Shown: positions 8,501-18,379, numbered from the stretch's first letter. The stretch is 64,000 nucleotides of DNA from JAFDXJ01 sp039811225 (GCA_039811225.1 JBDHYG010000015.1:1-64000), one strand, 5' to 3'. Notes: a model not told the origin generated them from the sequence alone. Program-made: numbers and translations.

Positions 8501-9709
8501 TTACTGCCTTACAAATTCCACGCGCCGGTTATTGGCTCTCCCTTCCGGGGTGCTGTTATCAGCAATAGGTTTTGTATCACCAAAGCCTTTGGTGGTGAGG
8601 CGGGAAGCATCAATCCCCATGGCGACCAATTGGGCTTTCACGGCATCAGCACGTTGTTGTGATAAAGTCATGTTATGTGCTGCATCACCCGTATTATCTG
8701 TATGTCCGTCTATTTCAAATTTCAGATCAGGATTACTTTTCAATACACCAACAATCATATTGATCGTGCCCATACTTTCTGGTTTGATAACCGATTTGTC
8801 AACATCAAAGGTGATCCCATGTGTTACAATTTTTGATTCCGTAAATTTCTTACCGAGCATATTCATATTGCCGCCTGCTGCAGCACGTACATTGGTGATG
8901 ATAAGGGGATTATCCATGTCACCTATTCCTGCAAAACCAAATGACAGCGGAACAATTTTAATATCCGGGATTACTAAAATCCTGTACTGATCAATATAAC
9001 ACTTCACTGTTCCGTTTTTATAAATGAGTGCAGCATGGTGCCATTTGTTGCGGAAAGATGCTTCATTTTTCTCCGGATAATTAGCATCAAAATCTGCCGG
9101 AAGTTCAAAAGTTGAAACTTCGCCACTGGTACTAAACTCAACATAGCCGGTTGAAATTTCATCCCCATCTTTAAAATCAAAAGATATACCAGGGCCATAG
9201 CCCTTATTGGCATAATAATCAAATTCAATTGTAAATGGATCTGACAGGTAAGTTTTGGTTTTCATTCGTGGATTTACCTGGCAATAATTTCCTTCGGTTA
9301 GAAGAAAAGCCGGCTTGCCGCCGACCTTATTTACAACTGCCTGCCCTTTGCTTAATGTCCAGTGTGATGGAAATTCACCATCCATATCTTCCGTAAAATC
9401 ATCGGCAAACAATACCGTATCACCCGGAACAAAATCATAGTTTTGATATGCACTAAGCGTGGGGGTATCTGCTGACGAATTAGCCGCTGTTGTATTTCCA
9501 TTTTTTTTCTTTCCTTTTCCATTCCCATCTTCGGCATTATCTATCGCATTATTTGTGGCATCACCGGCATCATTGACCACATGGTCAGCCGCATTACCTA
9601 ACACCTTGTCCTTAATCCGTTTCAGGATTTGTGCCTGTACGGAAGTCGTACTGTAGCCCATACAAATAACCGCAAGCAGCACCATTTTATACATCCATTT
9701 CTTTTTCAT
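8501..9709 (-). CDS. OmpA-family protein with LamG-like domain
   Basis: Exported 402-residue envelope protein. A signal peptide (about 1-27, ending SVQAQ) is followed by a short helical Asn/Asp/Lys-rich linker, then a jelly-roll region (about 95-270) that looks like a concanavalin/LamG domain (DFTEDMDGEFPSHW, GISFDFKDGDE). The C-terminal OmpA domain (about 295-402) has the peptidoglycan-binding pattern DGHTDNTGD and NNRRVEF. It probably tethers to peptidoglycan while exposing a carbohydrate- or protein-binding module. Its ligand is unknown. It lies alone, convergent with the E1 gene. Confidence 0.85.
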   Translation of the reverse strand: MKKKWMYKMVLLAVICMGYSTTSVQAQILKRIKDKVLGNAADHVVNDAGDATNNAIDNAEDGNGKGKKKNGNTTAANSSADTPTLSAYQNYDFVPGDTVLFADDFTEDMDGEFPSHWTLSKGQAVVNKVGGKPAFLLTEGNYCQVNPRMKTKTYLSDPFTIEFDYYANKGYGPGISFDFKDGDEISTGYVEFSTSGEVSTFELPADFDANYPEKNEASFRNKWHHAALIYKNGTVKCYIDQYRILVIPDIKIVPLSFGFAGIGDMDNPLIITNVRAAAGGNMNMLGKKFTESKIVTHGITFDVDKSVIKPESMGTINMIVGVLKSNPDLKFEIDGHTDNTGDAAHNMTLSQQRADAVKAQLVAMGIDASRLTTKGFGDTKPIADNSTPEGRANNRRVEFVRQ

Positions 9710-9915
9710 AATGATCTGATTTAAGCACTAACTTCCTGAATTTTATAATTAGCTTGTGAAGGGATTAATGAATGGTCGCAGCGGCTTAACAGGCGTACGT
9801 AGCGGGAGAATAAATGGAATTTCAACCGGCTGGTCTTTTCCTGCTATTTATTAAAACGGGTAAGCTGCAATGTCTTTTTCCCGGATTGCGAATCTTATAA
9901 AGTATGGAATATTAC

Positions 9916-10665
9916 TTAGTGCTGATTCAGCAGCCTGATGAATTCTTCTTTTTTCCGTTTGCTTACAGCAACTGTTTGGCCATTGCTCATCAATACACCG
10001 CCGCCTTCGGTTTTAATGAATTTTTTTACTTCGGCCATATTAATAAGGAAGGAATGATGAACACGAAAAAAATAATGTTCGGCCAATAGCTCTTCATACT
10101 CTTTCAGGTTAAGGGAAGAAACCACTTTATTATTGTTGACCAGGTAAAATAAAGTATACGTACCCGCAGCTTCTAAATAAACAATCTCTGCAATGGGAAT
10201 AACCGTGATACCATCCAGCGAGTTGATGGTAATACGATCAGGAATTTTTTGTGGCTGCTGCAGCTGTGTCACCAATAATTCCAGGCGCATGCTGATATCT
10301 TTTTGTAATTGTTTTTCCTTCAGCCTTTCCATGCACGTTGAGAGCTCATCGGCATCTATAGGTTTTAACAGGTAATCAAATGCATGATAGCGAAATGCCC
10401 GGATGGCATATTTATCGTACGCGGTAATAAAAATTGTTTCAAAAGAGACCGGTTGCAATGCCTGCAACATATCAAAACCTGTTTTGCCCGGCATATTGAT
10501 ATCGAGGAACACCACATCCGGATGCTGTTTCCGGATTTGTTCGATCCCTTCATCGGCATTTTTTGCAAGGCCACATACCTGTACCTCCGGAAATTTATTT
10601 TTAATTAATTCGCTGAGCAGGTTCCTGCCTTTCACTTCATCATCAATGATAATTGCCCGGATCAT
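9916..10665 (-). CDS. LytTR-family response regulator
   Basis: A 249-residue DNA-binding response regulator. The receiver domain (1-120) has the acidic pair D8/D9, the phosphoacceptor D55 (VVFLDINMPG) and the KP motif (FDYLLKPID). The C-terminal LytTR domain (about 145-245) has the typical IVYLEAAGTYTLFYL and FFRVHHSFLINMAEVKKF segments. It sits immediately downstream of the large sensor kinase on the same strand, about 155 nt away, and is presumably its partner. Regulated genes are unknown. Confidence 0.93.
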   Translation of the reverse strand: MIRAIIIDDEVKGRNLLSELIKNKFPEVQVCGLAKNADEGIEQIRKQHPDVVFLDINMPGKTGFDMLQALQPVSFETIFITAYDKYAIRAFRYHAFDYLLKPIDADELSTCMERLKEKQLQKDISMRLELLVTQLQQPQKIPDRITINSLDGITVIPIAEIVYLEAAGTYTLFYLVNNNKVVSSLNLKEYEELLAEHYFFRVHHSFLINMAEVKKFIKTEGGGVLMSNGQTVAVSKRKKEEFIRLLNQH

Positions 10666-10820
10666 AAAAATATTTTAATTGGATAGAATCTTCTCATTGT
10701 TTTTCTTTTGACCTTGTAAAATTCCCGGATTCTGTTTATCTGTTCATCTAAAGTTAATAATTGTCCGGGTTGAATAAATGCCCGTAAGTATCTTGCCAAT
10801 AAATGGCCATTTCTATATTG

Positions 10821-13800
10821 CTATTCCACCACCGGAATGGACAATAGCACCCGGGTTCCGGCAGGCTCACCACTTGTCGAATAAAGATCTTCAATGGCCA
10901 ATGTTGTTTTACATTTAGTCAGGGCCTCCATCATCTGTAATTGTTCTGTACTGATGGAAATTCCCAGCGATTGTTTTTTACTGCTTTCCGGCTGGCTCAT
11001 GGCTTTTGCGGCTTCACGGCCGATTCCATTATCTTCAATAAGCACTTCAATGAATGTTTCTTTTTCATGAAAAGCAATTACCAGTTTTTTGTCTCCCTGT
11101 TTATGCCGGAGCCCATGCCATAAGGCATTCTCCACAAATGGCTGAATGAGCATCGGGGGAATTTTCAGCAAATCCGTTTCCACATCCTTTGCCTGGATAG
11201 AAAAGGAAAATGCATCATCAAAACGAAGAGATTCCAGTTCAAGGTATAAGTTCAAAATAGTGATTTCTTCCTGAATGGTGATGAAAGTATTCTCCGAATT
11301 TTCCAAAATCAACCGCAGCAATAACGAAAACTTGGATAGATACTTCGATGCAGTTTCTGTTTTTTGCGTGTAAATACATTCCTGGATGGAGTTTAATGCA
11401 TTAAACATAAAATGCGGGTTGATGCGTGTACGCAGGACTTTTAACCGCATATCGGCCATTTGTTTATTTACCTGGGTCTTGAGCGCTTCCCTTTTGCGAA
11501 TTGCACGTACCCTAAATGCAAACAATAAATAAATACAAAGCGCTAAAAACAGCAGCGCCATGATTTTGAACCAGGTTGTTTGCCAGAAGGGTGGAAGCAC
11601 TTCAATATTTACAGCAATCCCTTTTTCATTCCAAATGCCTTCACTATTCGCTGCTTTAATGTGTAATACATATTTACCCGCAGCAAGATTGTAGTAGGCT
11701 AAAAAATTCCGGTTGCCTGCCTGCACCCAGTCTGCATCCACGCCGGATAAGCGGTATGCATATTTCACGGCAGCGCCATTAAAAAAATCCGGAGCTGTAA
11801 AACTGCAACTAAAAGAATTTTTCGGATACGCCAGGATGATAGTACCGCTTTCTGTCACCGGCTTATCAAAAACAATCGGCTTCCCGGCAATCAGTAGTTG
11901 TGTGATATACACAGTTGGTGGCCCGGAAACGATACGGAATGCAGCCGGATTAAATTGTAAAATAAAATTATTGCCGCCCGCCAGGATCATCCCATTATCC
12001 AGGGTAACCATGGGCCCATTGATTTCATTCGCGAGGCCATTTTGTTCTCCATAATTGGTAAATGTTTTTGTCCGGGTATTAAAACTGGAAATTCCATCTG
12101 GTGTACTCATCCATAAAGTGCCTTCTTTATCTTCGGTGAAAGCATAAATATTATCATTCTGCAAACCTTCTCCATTACCATAAAGGGTAAACTGCTTTTT
12201 ATGCCAATCAAAATGATTTAAGCCTTTATCTGTAATGATCCAATAGGTCCCGTCTTTTTCTTCGAGCACGCCATTAATTTCTTGCCCTTGTAATGATGCC
12301 GGATTATGCAGGTCATCAAAAAAATTGGAAAAATTTTCTGCTTTCTCGTTGAAAACACTGATGCCCTGATTAGTTGATATCCAAATTTTATTTTGCCGGT
12401 CATTGTAAATACTCCAAACCAGGTTATCCACGAGGCTTGTACTATCAGTAGCGCTATGAATAAAATGAGTGAACAAATTTTTTCCCGGATCATAGCGGTC
12501 CACACCACGGCCATAAGTGCCGATCCAGATATTTCCATGGGCGTCTTCCGCGATTGCCGTGGTCTTATTGCTTGCCAGTGAATTGACGTCACCGGCTTTA
12601 TGTAAAAAGGAGTTGAATTGACCACTCTTTATATTATAGTGATACAAGCCATTGAATGTGGCCAGCCAAAAACTGCCGTCTCTTGCTCTGAGGAAGCTGC
12701 TTACCTGGCGGTTATCCGGAGAAGTGGCATGAAGTGGAACTTTATTCCAAGTACGGAGGACATGAAAATTTGTATCAAATTGGGTAAGGCCATTTCCATA
12801 CCAGGCGCTGATAAAATATGTAGCCCGGTTGGCTATTGTATCAACAATTATTTTTGTCGGGCTCCCTGTAAATGCATGGATTTGCGAAAAGCGTTGATTG
12901 CCGGAAGACAACTGGTTAATCCCTTTTTTCGTGCCGATCCACAAAATCTGGTTACCATTGGTAAGTAAACTGGTAATTTGCGGATCATTCAACGCGTGTG
13001 GGTCCTGTGGGTCGGGATGAATCCAGGTAACAGACTGATCATTCAAAGGAACGTGATTTATTTTCAACAAACCTTCTGTTGTTCCTGCCCATAAAATATA
13101 ATTGCCATCCGGGGCATTGGTTTCATGAATAGCGGTTACAATATTTGCCGTGCCTTCAAAACCATATGATTTGTTCCATTTGTATGCGTGAAAACTTTGT
13201 GTAGTTGGGTCAAATAGTGCTATGCCATTTCCCCAGGTGCCGACCCAAATTCGGCCGGTATGATCACAATAAAGTGCCGTGATGTTATTGTTACTTTTGT
13301 TTTTTTCTCCTTTTTGTAAAACAAATTGCTTTGCCTGTTTCGTTTTTCTGTCATAAAGAACCAGGCCAGAATAGGTGCCGATCCAAAACCGGCCTTGCTG
13401 ATCTTCCAGGAATGAGCTCGTGGCAGAAAAAGGTTTTATGTTTAATGAATCCGGTAGAATTCGTACTGGACTAAATTGCCTGGTTTGTTGATTAAAGTAA
13501 GAAACACCCCTATGGTTACCGATCCAAATAGTTTTATATTTATCTATATACACATAACATTTGAAATCATCATTCAATGAAGTCGGATGTGCCGGGTCAT
13601 GTTGATAATTAATGCTTTTTTGATTATACGGATTAAACCGGCTGATGCCATTCATGGTGCCCAGCCATAAATAACCACTATCATCTTCTGTAATACTTAA
13701 GATGGAATTATCAACTATGGTTGTTGGCACAAACCGGTTATGCCGGAATACCACCATATTTCTTCCATCATACTCATTTAAACCGTTATCTGTCCCGATC

Positions 13801-13958
13801 CACAGGAAGCCCCGGTGATCGAGAAAGATACAATTTACATGGTTGCCGGATAACCCATTTGTTGTAGTAATATGGTCAAAGAAAAACCGCAGATCCGAAC
13901 TCTTGTTTTGTGCATGTAGCCGGGCTCCTGTTATACAGAGTAGCGTAAACAAGAGCAA
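10821..13958 (-). CDS. Sensor histidine kinase with two-component regulator propeller (reg_prop, Y_Y_Y, His_kinase)
   Basis: Inner-membrane sensor of about 1045 residues. A signal sequence is followed by a periplasmic double propeller (about 25-690) built of reg_prop repeats such as DHRGFLWIGTDNGL, then a Y_Y_Y beta-sandwich (about 710-785) and one membrane helix (about 790-815, IMALLFLALCIYLLFAF). The cytoplasmic LytS-like kinase has the phosphoacceptor region NPHFMFNALNSIQE near residue 850 and an ATP-lid segment (DNGIGREAA). The annotated start is a TTG, and the positively charged n-region of the signal peptide lies upstream of it in the same open frame without any ATG, so the true start may be a non-ATG codon near 13992-13997. 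It is paired with the LytTR regulator. Confidence 0.9.
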   Translation of the reverse strand: MLLFTLLCITGARLHAQNKSSDLRFFFDHITTTNGLSGNHVNCIFLDHRGFLWIGTDNGLNEYDGRNMVVFRHNRFVPTTIVDNSILSITEDDSGYLWLGTMNGISRFNPYNQKSINYQHDPAHPTSLNDDFKCYVYIDKYKTIWIGNHRGVSYFNQQTRQFSPVRILPDSLNIKPFSATSSFLEDQQGRFWIGTYSGLVLYDRKTKQAKQFVLQKGEKNKSNNNITALYCDHTGRIWVGTWGNGIALFDPTTQSFHAYKWNKSYGFEGTANIVTAIHETNAPDGNYILWAGTTEGLLKINHVPLNDQSVTWIHPDPQDPHALNDPQITSLLTNGNQILWIGTKKGINQLSSGNQRFSQIHAFTGSPTKIIVDTIANRATYFISAWYGNGLTQFDTNFHVLRTWNKVPLHATSPDNRQVSSFLRARDGSFWLATFNGLYHYNIKSGQFNSFLHKAGDVNSLASNKTTAIAEDAHGNIWIGTYGRGVDRYDPGKNLFTHFIHSATDSTSLVDNLVWSIYNDRQNKIWISTNQGISVFNEKAENFSNFFDDLHNPASLQGQEINGVLEEKDGTYWIITDKGLNHFDWHKKQFTLYGNGEGLQNDNIYAFTEDKEGTLWMSTPDGISSFNTRTKTFTNYGEQNGLANEINGPMVTLDNGMILAGGNNFILQFNPAAFRIVSGPPTVYITQLLIAGKPIVFDKPVTESGTIILAYPKNSFSCSFTAPDFFNGAAVKYAYRLSGVDADWVQAGNRNFLAYYNLAAGKYVLHIKAANSEGIWNEKGIAVNIEVLPPFWQTTWFKIMALLFLALCIYLLFAFRVRAIRKREALKTQVNKQMADMRLKVLRTRINPHFMFNALNSIQECIYTQKTETASKYLSKFSLLLRLILENSENTFITIQEEITILNLYLELESLRFDDAFSFSIQAKDVETDLLKIPPMLIQPFVENALWHGLRHKQGDKKLVIAFHEKETFIEVLIEDNGIGREAAKAMSQPESSKKQSLGISISTEQLQMMEALTKCKTTLAIEDLYSTSGEPAGTRVLLSIPVVE

Positions 13959-13997
13959 GCAAATAGGGGTCTTATAATGTGCAGGTTGCCGCAGGAT

Positions 13998-14231
13998 ATT
14001 TTTTTATAAAATTAATACCTATTCATGGTATCGTAAAAGATGCATCTCCAAAATGAATGTAAGCAAGGATTTTTATCTTCACTGTGAAAGGTTCACTTTT
14101 GGTGTTTTTTCCTGAGAATAAATAATAACAATTCCGGAAAGAAGCATCTTGGTTTTCCTTAAAAAACAAATAATTTAGCCGATGGAATCCTGCATGTCCA
14201 TTGCATTTCAAAAAAACATTGTATTACAGAT
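13998..14231. other. Intergenic region between divergent kinase and methyltransferase genes
   Basis: About 230 bases hold the divergent start regions of the sensor kinase and the sugar methyltransferase. I see no clear TAnnTTTG box for either gene, no small gene with a coding signature, and no strong hairpin. Confidence 0.4.
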
Positions 14232-15023
14232 TTGAAAAAAGAAAACAAGATCATCTCAAAAATAAAGGACCGACTGAAACAGCGGCTTTCTACTGAACAA
14301 AGGACTTCATTTCGGCGAAAACTGACCAACCTGTTAGGTCCATTTGTTTCTAATGACTTGTCTATGCTGGCAAAATTAAGTGGCACGGATAAAGCCGGTG
14401 CACATGCTTATACACAACATTATATGCAACATTTCCTGCCATTTAAAAATAAAAAACTGGCGCTTCTTGAAATAGGTGTGGGCGGATACAGCCACCCCAA
14501 ATTAGGGGGAGGTTCTTTGCTTATGTGGAAAAAATATTTTCCAAAAGGAAAAATTTACGGTGTGGACATATATGATAAATCAGCATTGCAGGAGCGCCGG
14601 ATAAAAATTTTCCAGGGCAGCCAGGTTGATCAACAATTCCTGGAAAAAGTGACGAATGAAACCGGCCCGTTGGATATCATTATTGATGACGGTAGCCATG
14701 TAAATAAACATGTAATTGAAACATTTAAACTACTTTTTCCCAAACTCAAGAAGGGAGGTATATATGTAGTAGAAGATATACAAACATCGTACTGGGAAGA
14801 TTTTGGTGGGGATAGTAAAAATCTTCAAAACCCGGCGACTTCGATGAACTTTTTCAAAAGCCTTACCGATGGCCTCAATTACCAGGAAATAACAGATGAA
14901 AATTATATAGAGCGTTCTTTTGATAAAATGATTACATCCATTCATTTTTATCATAACCTTATTTTTATTCATAAAGGAGAAAACCTGGAAGCTTCCAATA
15001 TTGTAAAAAATCATTCCCGGTAA
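14232..15023 (+). CDS. MycE-like sugar O-methyltransferase (class I SAM-dependent)
   Basis: A 263-residue protein starting at TTG; no in-frame ATG is available upstream. The sequence closely follows the pattern of macrolide sugar 2-O-methyltransferases such as MycE: GTDKAGAHAYTQHY near residue 50, the SAM motif LLEIGVGGYSHPKLGGGS (about 80-98), YGVDIYDKS, the acidic metal/substrate motif IIDDGSHVN (about 155) and VVEDIQTSYW. Those enzymes use a divalent metal and methylate a hydroxyl on a sugar. With the adjacent glycosyltransferase it probably modifies a glycan or exopolysaccharide sugar. The exact substrate is unknown. Confidence 0.82.
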   Translation: MKKENKIISKIKDRLKQRLSTEQRTSFRRKLTNLLGPFVSNDLSMLAKLSGTDKAGAHAYTQHYMQHFLPFKNKKLALLEIGVGGYSHPKLGGGSLLMWKKYFPKGKIYGVDIYDKSALQERRIKIFQGSQVDQQFLEKVTNETGPLDIIIDDGSHVNKHVIETFKLLFPKLKKGGIYVVEDIQTSYWEDFGGDSKNLQNPATSMNFFKSLTDGLNYQEITDENYIERSFDKMITSIHFYHNLIFIHKGENLEASNIVKNHSR

Positions 15024-15065
15024 AATGAAAAGAGTGCCGTTTTCACAGCCTGCAAATATTTTTCT

Positions 15066-16058
15066 ATGCTGAACGTTTACCTTGATCCGTCTGTGAATAT
15101 ATGCTACGCTTCTTTTTATATAAAAGGCCTGCAGGATGTATTTGGCCGCAAACAGGTTACTTTTAATAATCGCTATTTTAGTGATCTTCATTTTTCAGAA
15201 CCGGTAATTGCCTTCATTGTTCAGGGTGCCAATAAATCAACGAAGTTCATTATAGATTATGCTGATGCGGCCAACTGGCAGGAAGCCGCACTTTCCTGGA
15301 GTGATTATTATTTAAAAATCAATATCGACCCGAATGCTAAAGCTATTCCCAATAAAATAATTTCTATCGGCCCGGGATTTGGCATCCGGTTTTTAAACGG
15401 GTATCAAACTATTTTTTGGGCAATCAGGAATTATATGAAAGCCCATCACCGGATAAAAAATGCCCGGCAATTTTTCTCTCATTATAAAGCACAATGGAAC
15501 AGGCCATGCATCCGGGATTATGACCCGTATGCAACAGAAGAGAACTATATTTTTTTCACCGGCAGTATTTGGAAGCGGGAAATCCGTACCAATCAATTCC
15601 GGGCAAATTTTATCAGGGTTTGTAAAAAAATGAAGGCACTGAAATTTGAAGGTGGATTTGCGCCCCGAAAAAACAATGATGTTCCCGGCTGGGAAGAACT
15701 AACCCTGCCGGCCCGCATACCGATGCAAACTTATATGCAAAAAATGGCCCGGTCTTGTGTGGCCTTCAATACCCCGGCAGTACAGGATTGTCATGGCTGG
15801 AAGCTGGGTGAGTTTTTTTGTTTTGGAAAAGTCATTCTGTCCACTCCCTTTACCAGGAAATTTCCCCGGGACCCGATAGGCCAGGAACATTATATATCCA
15901 CCACCGGTGAAGAAGATGATATAGAAAAAAAATTACAGGAACTGATCGCTAATAAACCCTTACGGGAAAAACTCCGGCAACAGGCAAGAAAATATTTTGA
16001 AGAAGTATTGGCACCAGAAGTAATCGCCGAAAAAATAAAAGCATTACACCAGGCTTAA
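15066..16058 (+). CDS. Putative glycosyltransferase (GT-B C-terminal-like)
   Basis: A 330-residue cytoplasmic protein 42 nt downstream of the sugar methyltransferase, likely co-transcribed. The C-terminal half (about 200-330) resembles nucleotide-sugar-binding domains of glycosyltransferases: a helix with QTYMQKMARSCVAFNTPAV, then the HGWKLGEFFCFGKVILSTPF segment and a terminal helix typical of GT-B proteins. The N-terminal half is not recognised. Donor and acceptor are unknown. Context suggests addition of a sugar that the neighbour methylates. Confidence 0.6.
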   Translation: MLNVYLDPSVNICYASFYIKGLQDVFGRKQVTFNNRYFSDLHFSEPVIAFIVQGANKSTKFIIDYADAANWQEAALSWSDYYLKINIDPNAKAIPNKIISIGPGFGIRFLNGYQTIFWAIRNYMKAHHRIKNARQFFSHYKAQWNRPCIRDYDPYATEENYIFFTGSIWKREIRTNQFRANFIRVCKKMKALKFEGGFAPRKNNDVPGWEELTLPARIPMQTYMQKMARSCVAFNTPAVQDCHGWKLGEFFCFGKVILSTPFTRKFPRDPIGQEHYISTTGEEDDIEKKLQELIANKPLREKLRQQARKYFEEVLAPEVIAEKIKALHQA

Positions 16059-16143
16059 ACTCATAAATAATTTTTTTCAGGCTCTTCCATTTTCTTCCAA
16101 CATCAATTTCTCCACAGTAAAAAAATCATGCCTGCTTAAGTAC

Positions 16144-16151
16144 TATATTTG
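16144..16151 (+). promoter_or_regulatory. Candidate -7 box 5 nt before the M23 peptidase start
   Basis: TATATTTG matches TAnnTTTG and ends 5 nt before the ATG at 16157. If used, the transcript would have almost no leader. A clear -33 element is not visible. Confidence 0.45.
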
Positions 16152-16156
16152 TTCAC

Positions 16157-17884
16157 ATGAATTTTTCCTTCGCTAAACACCTGGTTTCACTTTCTGTTTT
16201 ATTGATAAGTACCATAAGCATGCAGGCACAATCTGATGCAGTAATGATAAGCCCGACATATTTTCGCGACCCTTTGGATATCCCCATTCAACTGTCCGCC
16301 AACTTTGGTGAATTACGGCCCAATCATTTTCATATGGGCCTGGATATCCGCACGGAATCACGGGAAAACCTGCCGGTGTACGCCGTGGCAGATGGCTATA
16401 TCAGCCGGATCAAAATAGAAAAAGGCGGATTCGGGAATGCCCTGTACATCACGCATCCCAATGGCTTCACTTCTTTGTATGCTCATTTAAATGCGTTTAA
16501 AAAAGAGGTGGCAGATTATATTTTTCAAAAACAATATGCAGAACAATCCTGGGCGCAGGATGCCATTTTACCACCTTCTCTATTTCCCGTAAAAAAAGGT
16601 GACTTCATTGCATACAGTGGAAATACCGGTGCATCCGCCGGGCCACACCTGCATTTTGAAATCAGGAATACCGCTACGGAAAAAAATTATAACCCGGAAC
16701 TATTTGGCTTTTCGATTCCCGATTCCCGGAGACCGGAAATAAATGCCCTGTACTTGTATGACCGGCGTTATCCTACCGCCTTCCAGGAACCGCAGGGGAT
16801 AAGCATTTCTGGAGAAGCGGGCAATTATAAAACCCGCGAAGCAGTGATTACCGTTCATTCTCCCCTGGTTAGTTTTGCCCTGAATGCAAAAGATAAAAGC
16901 AGTAACTCACCCTTTTATCATGGTATCTACGAGGCACAATTATACATGGATGCACAACCGGTTTTTTCTTTCAAACTGGATTCCATTTCTTATGACGAAA
17001 CAAGGTACGTAAATGCTTCCATTGATTATAGCGTGTATGAACAACAAAAAAAATATATACAATATATTTTTAAACTGCCAGGCAATGAACTGGGTATTTT
17101 TTCAAAAACAGGGCAAGAGGGATTGATTATTCTTACCGATAATCAACCCCATAGCATGGAGATTACCGTAAAAGACATAAAAGGGAATACATCCACTTTA
17201 CGGTTTAAAATTCAATTGGGTGAGGTTACCAATAAAATGATCACTACACCGGAACATACTGTACCCTTTATGCCGGGAATGGCTAATCAGGCATCCGGAA
17301 AATATTTCACAGCAGATTTTTCTGCCCGGGCTTTTTATGAATCCTTTCCATTTACTTATTCAGAAACGATCGATCCGGGAAACAACCGCATCTCACCTGT
17401 AATAGCTTTAAGTAATTATACCATTCCTGTCCATGATGAATATGACATGTCCATACAATCATTTCTACCGGAAAATGATTCGTTGAAAAAATTTGTTGTG
17501 ATGCAATTGATTTCGGGGAAAAGTAAAATTTATAAAAAAGGAAAATGGGCCGGTAACCGTATGCAGGCTTCTTTCCGGGATTTGGGAAAATTTAATCTTG
17601 TCATAGATAGTGTCCCTCCATCCATTAAAACAAGTGGATGGGAAAACGGGCAATCTTTTTCTGCACAAAAAAAATTATCCTTCCGGGTAACAGATGCTGC
17701 CAGTGGGGTAACTCAGGTTACTGCATTCTTAGATGGCCAATGGATTTTACTGGCACAACGGAATGGTCTTTATACTTACAATTTTGATAGTTTTTGCCCA
17801 AAGGGGAAACATACATTGGTCTGTACCGCAACAGATATAGCAGGCAATGAGACCACACATACATTTACCTTTACAAAAAATTAA
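16157..17884 (+). CDS. M23 (LytM) family metallopeptidase, exported
   Basis: A 575-residue exported protein with a signal peptide (about 1-25, ending SMQAQ). The LytM zinc site appears as HxxxD (H59, D63 in HMGLD) and HLH (H164, H166 in GPHLHFE), so the peptidase domain is at the N-terminus, about 40-190. The remaining ~380 residues are beta-rich and unassigned, with an Ig-like region near the C-terminus (DAASGVTQVTAFLDG). It probably cleaves peptidoglycan cross-bridges or regulates such cleavage. It is followed after 2 nt by the peroxiredoxin gene, in an operon reading toward the small HELAH protein. Confidence 0.88.
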   Translation: MNFSFAKHLVSLSVLLISTISMQAQSDAVMISPTYFRDPLDIPIQLSANFGELRPNHFHMGLDIRTESRENLPVYAVADGYISRIKIEKGGFGNALYITHPNGFTSLYAHLNAFKKEVADYIFQKQYAEQSWAQDAILPPSLFPVKKGDFIAYSGNTGASAGPHLHFEIRNTATEKNYNPELFGFSIPDSRRPEINALYLYDRRYPTAFQEPQGISISGEAGNYKTREAVITVHSPLVSFALNAKDKSSNSPFYHGIYEAQLYMDAQPVFSFKLDSISYDETRYVNASIDYSVYEQQKKYIQYIFKLPGNELGIFSKTGQEGLIILTDNQPHSMEITVKDIKGNTSTLRFKIQLGEVTNKMITTPEHTVPFMPGMANQASGKYFTADFSARAFYESFPFTYSETIDPGNNRISPVIALSNYTIPVHDEYDMSIQSFLPENDSLKKFVVMQLISGKSKIYKKGKWAGNRMQASFRDLGKFNLVIDSVPPSIKTSGWENGQSFSAQKKLSFRVTDAASGVTQVTAFLDGQWILLAQRNGLYTYNFDSFCPKGKHTLVCTATDIAGNETTHTFTFTKN

Positions 17885-17886
17885 GC

Positions 17887-18369
17887 ATGATCACGCATTT
17901 AACAGAAGGGGATAAAGTACCCGCTTTTTCCGGACAAGACCAGGACGGCAAAACCATTGCATCTGCTGATTTTAAAGGAAAGAAGTGGGTGATTTATTTT
18001 TATCCGCATGACAATACACCCACCTGTACCACGCAGGCATGCAATATCCGTGATCATTATACTGCACTGAAAAAAGCGCACATCGAAATCATTGGTATTA
18101 GTACGGATGATGAAAAATCGCACCGGAAATTTATCAAAAAATATCAATTGCCTTTTCCACTGATTGCCGATACGGATCATCGCATTGCCGATCTCTTTGG
18201 GGTATGGTCACCCAAAAAATTTATGGGCCGGGAATTCCTGGGTTTGCACCGGACGACTTTCCTCGTGGATGAAAAAGGGCTTATTCAAAAAATCATCCAT
18301 AAGCCCAAAAGCAAACAGCATGTGCAGGAGATTCTCGCAGCCTGGAAAGAATTAGGCGCCATTCAATAA
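17887..18369 (+). CDS. bcp: Thioredoxin-dependent peroxiredoxin, BCP/PrxQ type
   Basis: A 160-residue cytoplasmic peroxidase reducing hydrogen peroxide and organic hydroperoxides with thioredoxin. The peroxidatic cysteine C47 lies in TPTCTTQACNIRD and the resolving cysteine C52 is five residues on, the spacing of the atypical 2-Cys PrxQ group. It starts 2 nt after the M23 gene, so it is translationally close-coupled and part of the same operon. Confidence 0.94.
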   Translation: MITHLTEGDKVPAFSGQDQDGKTIASADFKGKKWVIYFYPHDNTPTCTTQACNIRDHYTALKKAHIEIIGISTDDEKSHRKFIKKYQLPFPLIADTDHRIADLFGVWSPKKFMGREFLGLHRTTFLVDEKGLIQKIIHKPKSKQHVQEILAAWKELGAIQ

Positions 18370-18379
18370 ACCCGGCAAA

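Noticed and set aside
12218..12625. Second minus-strand frame in the sensor kinase
   Set aside because: Shadow frame of the reg_prop repeats; the kinase frame has clear repeats and continues through it.
14730..15191. Minus-strand 153-codon frame spanning the end of the methyltransferase gene
   Set aside because: Crosses two real genes on the other strand and has no domain features.
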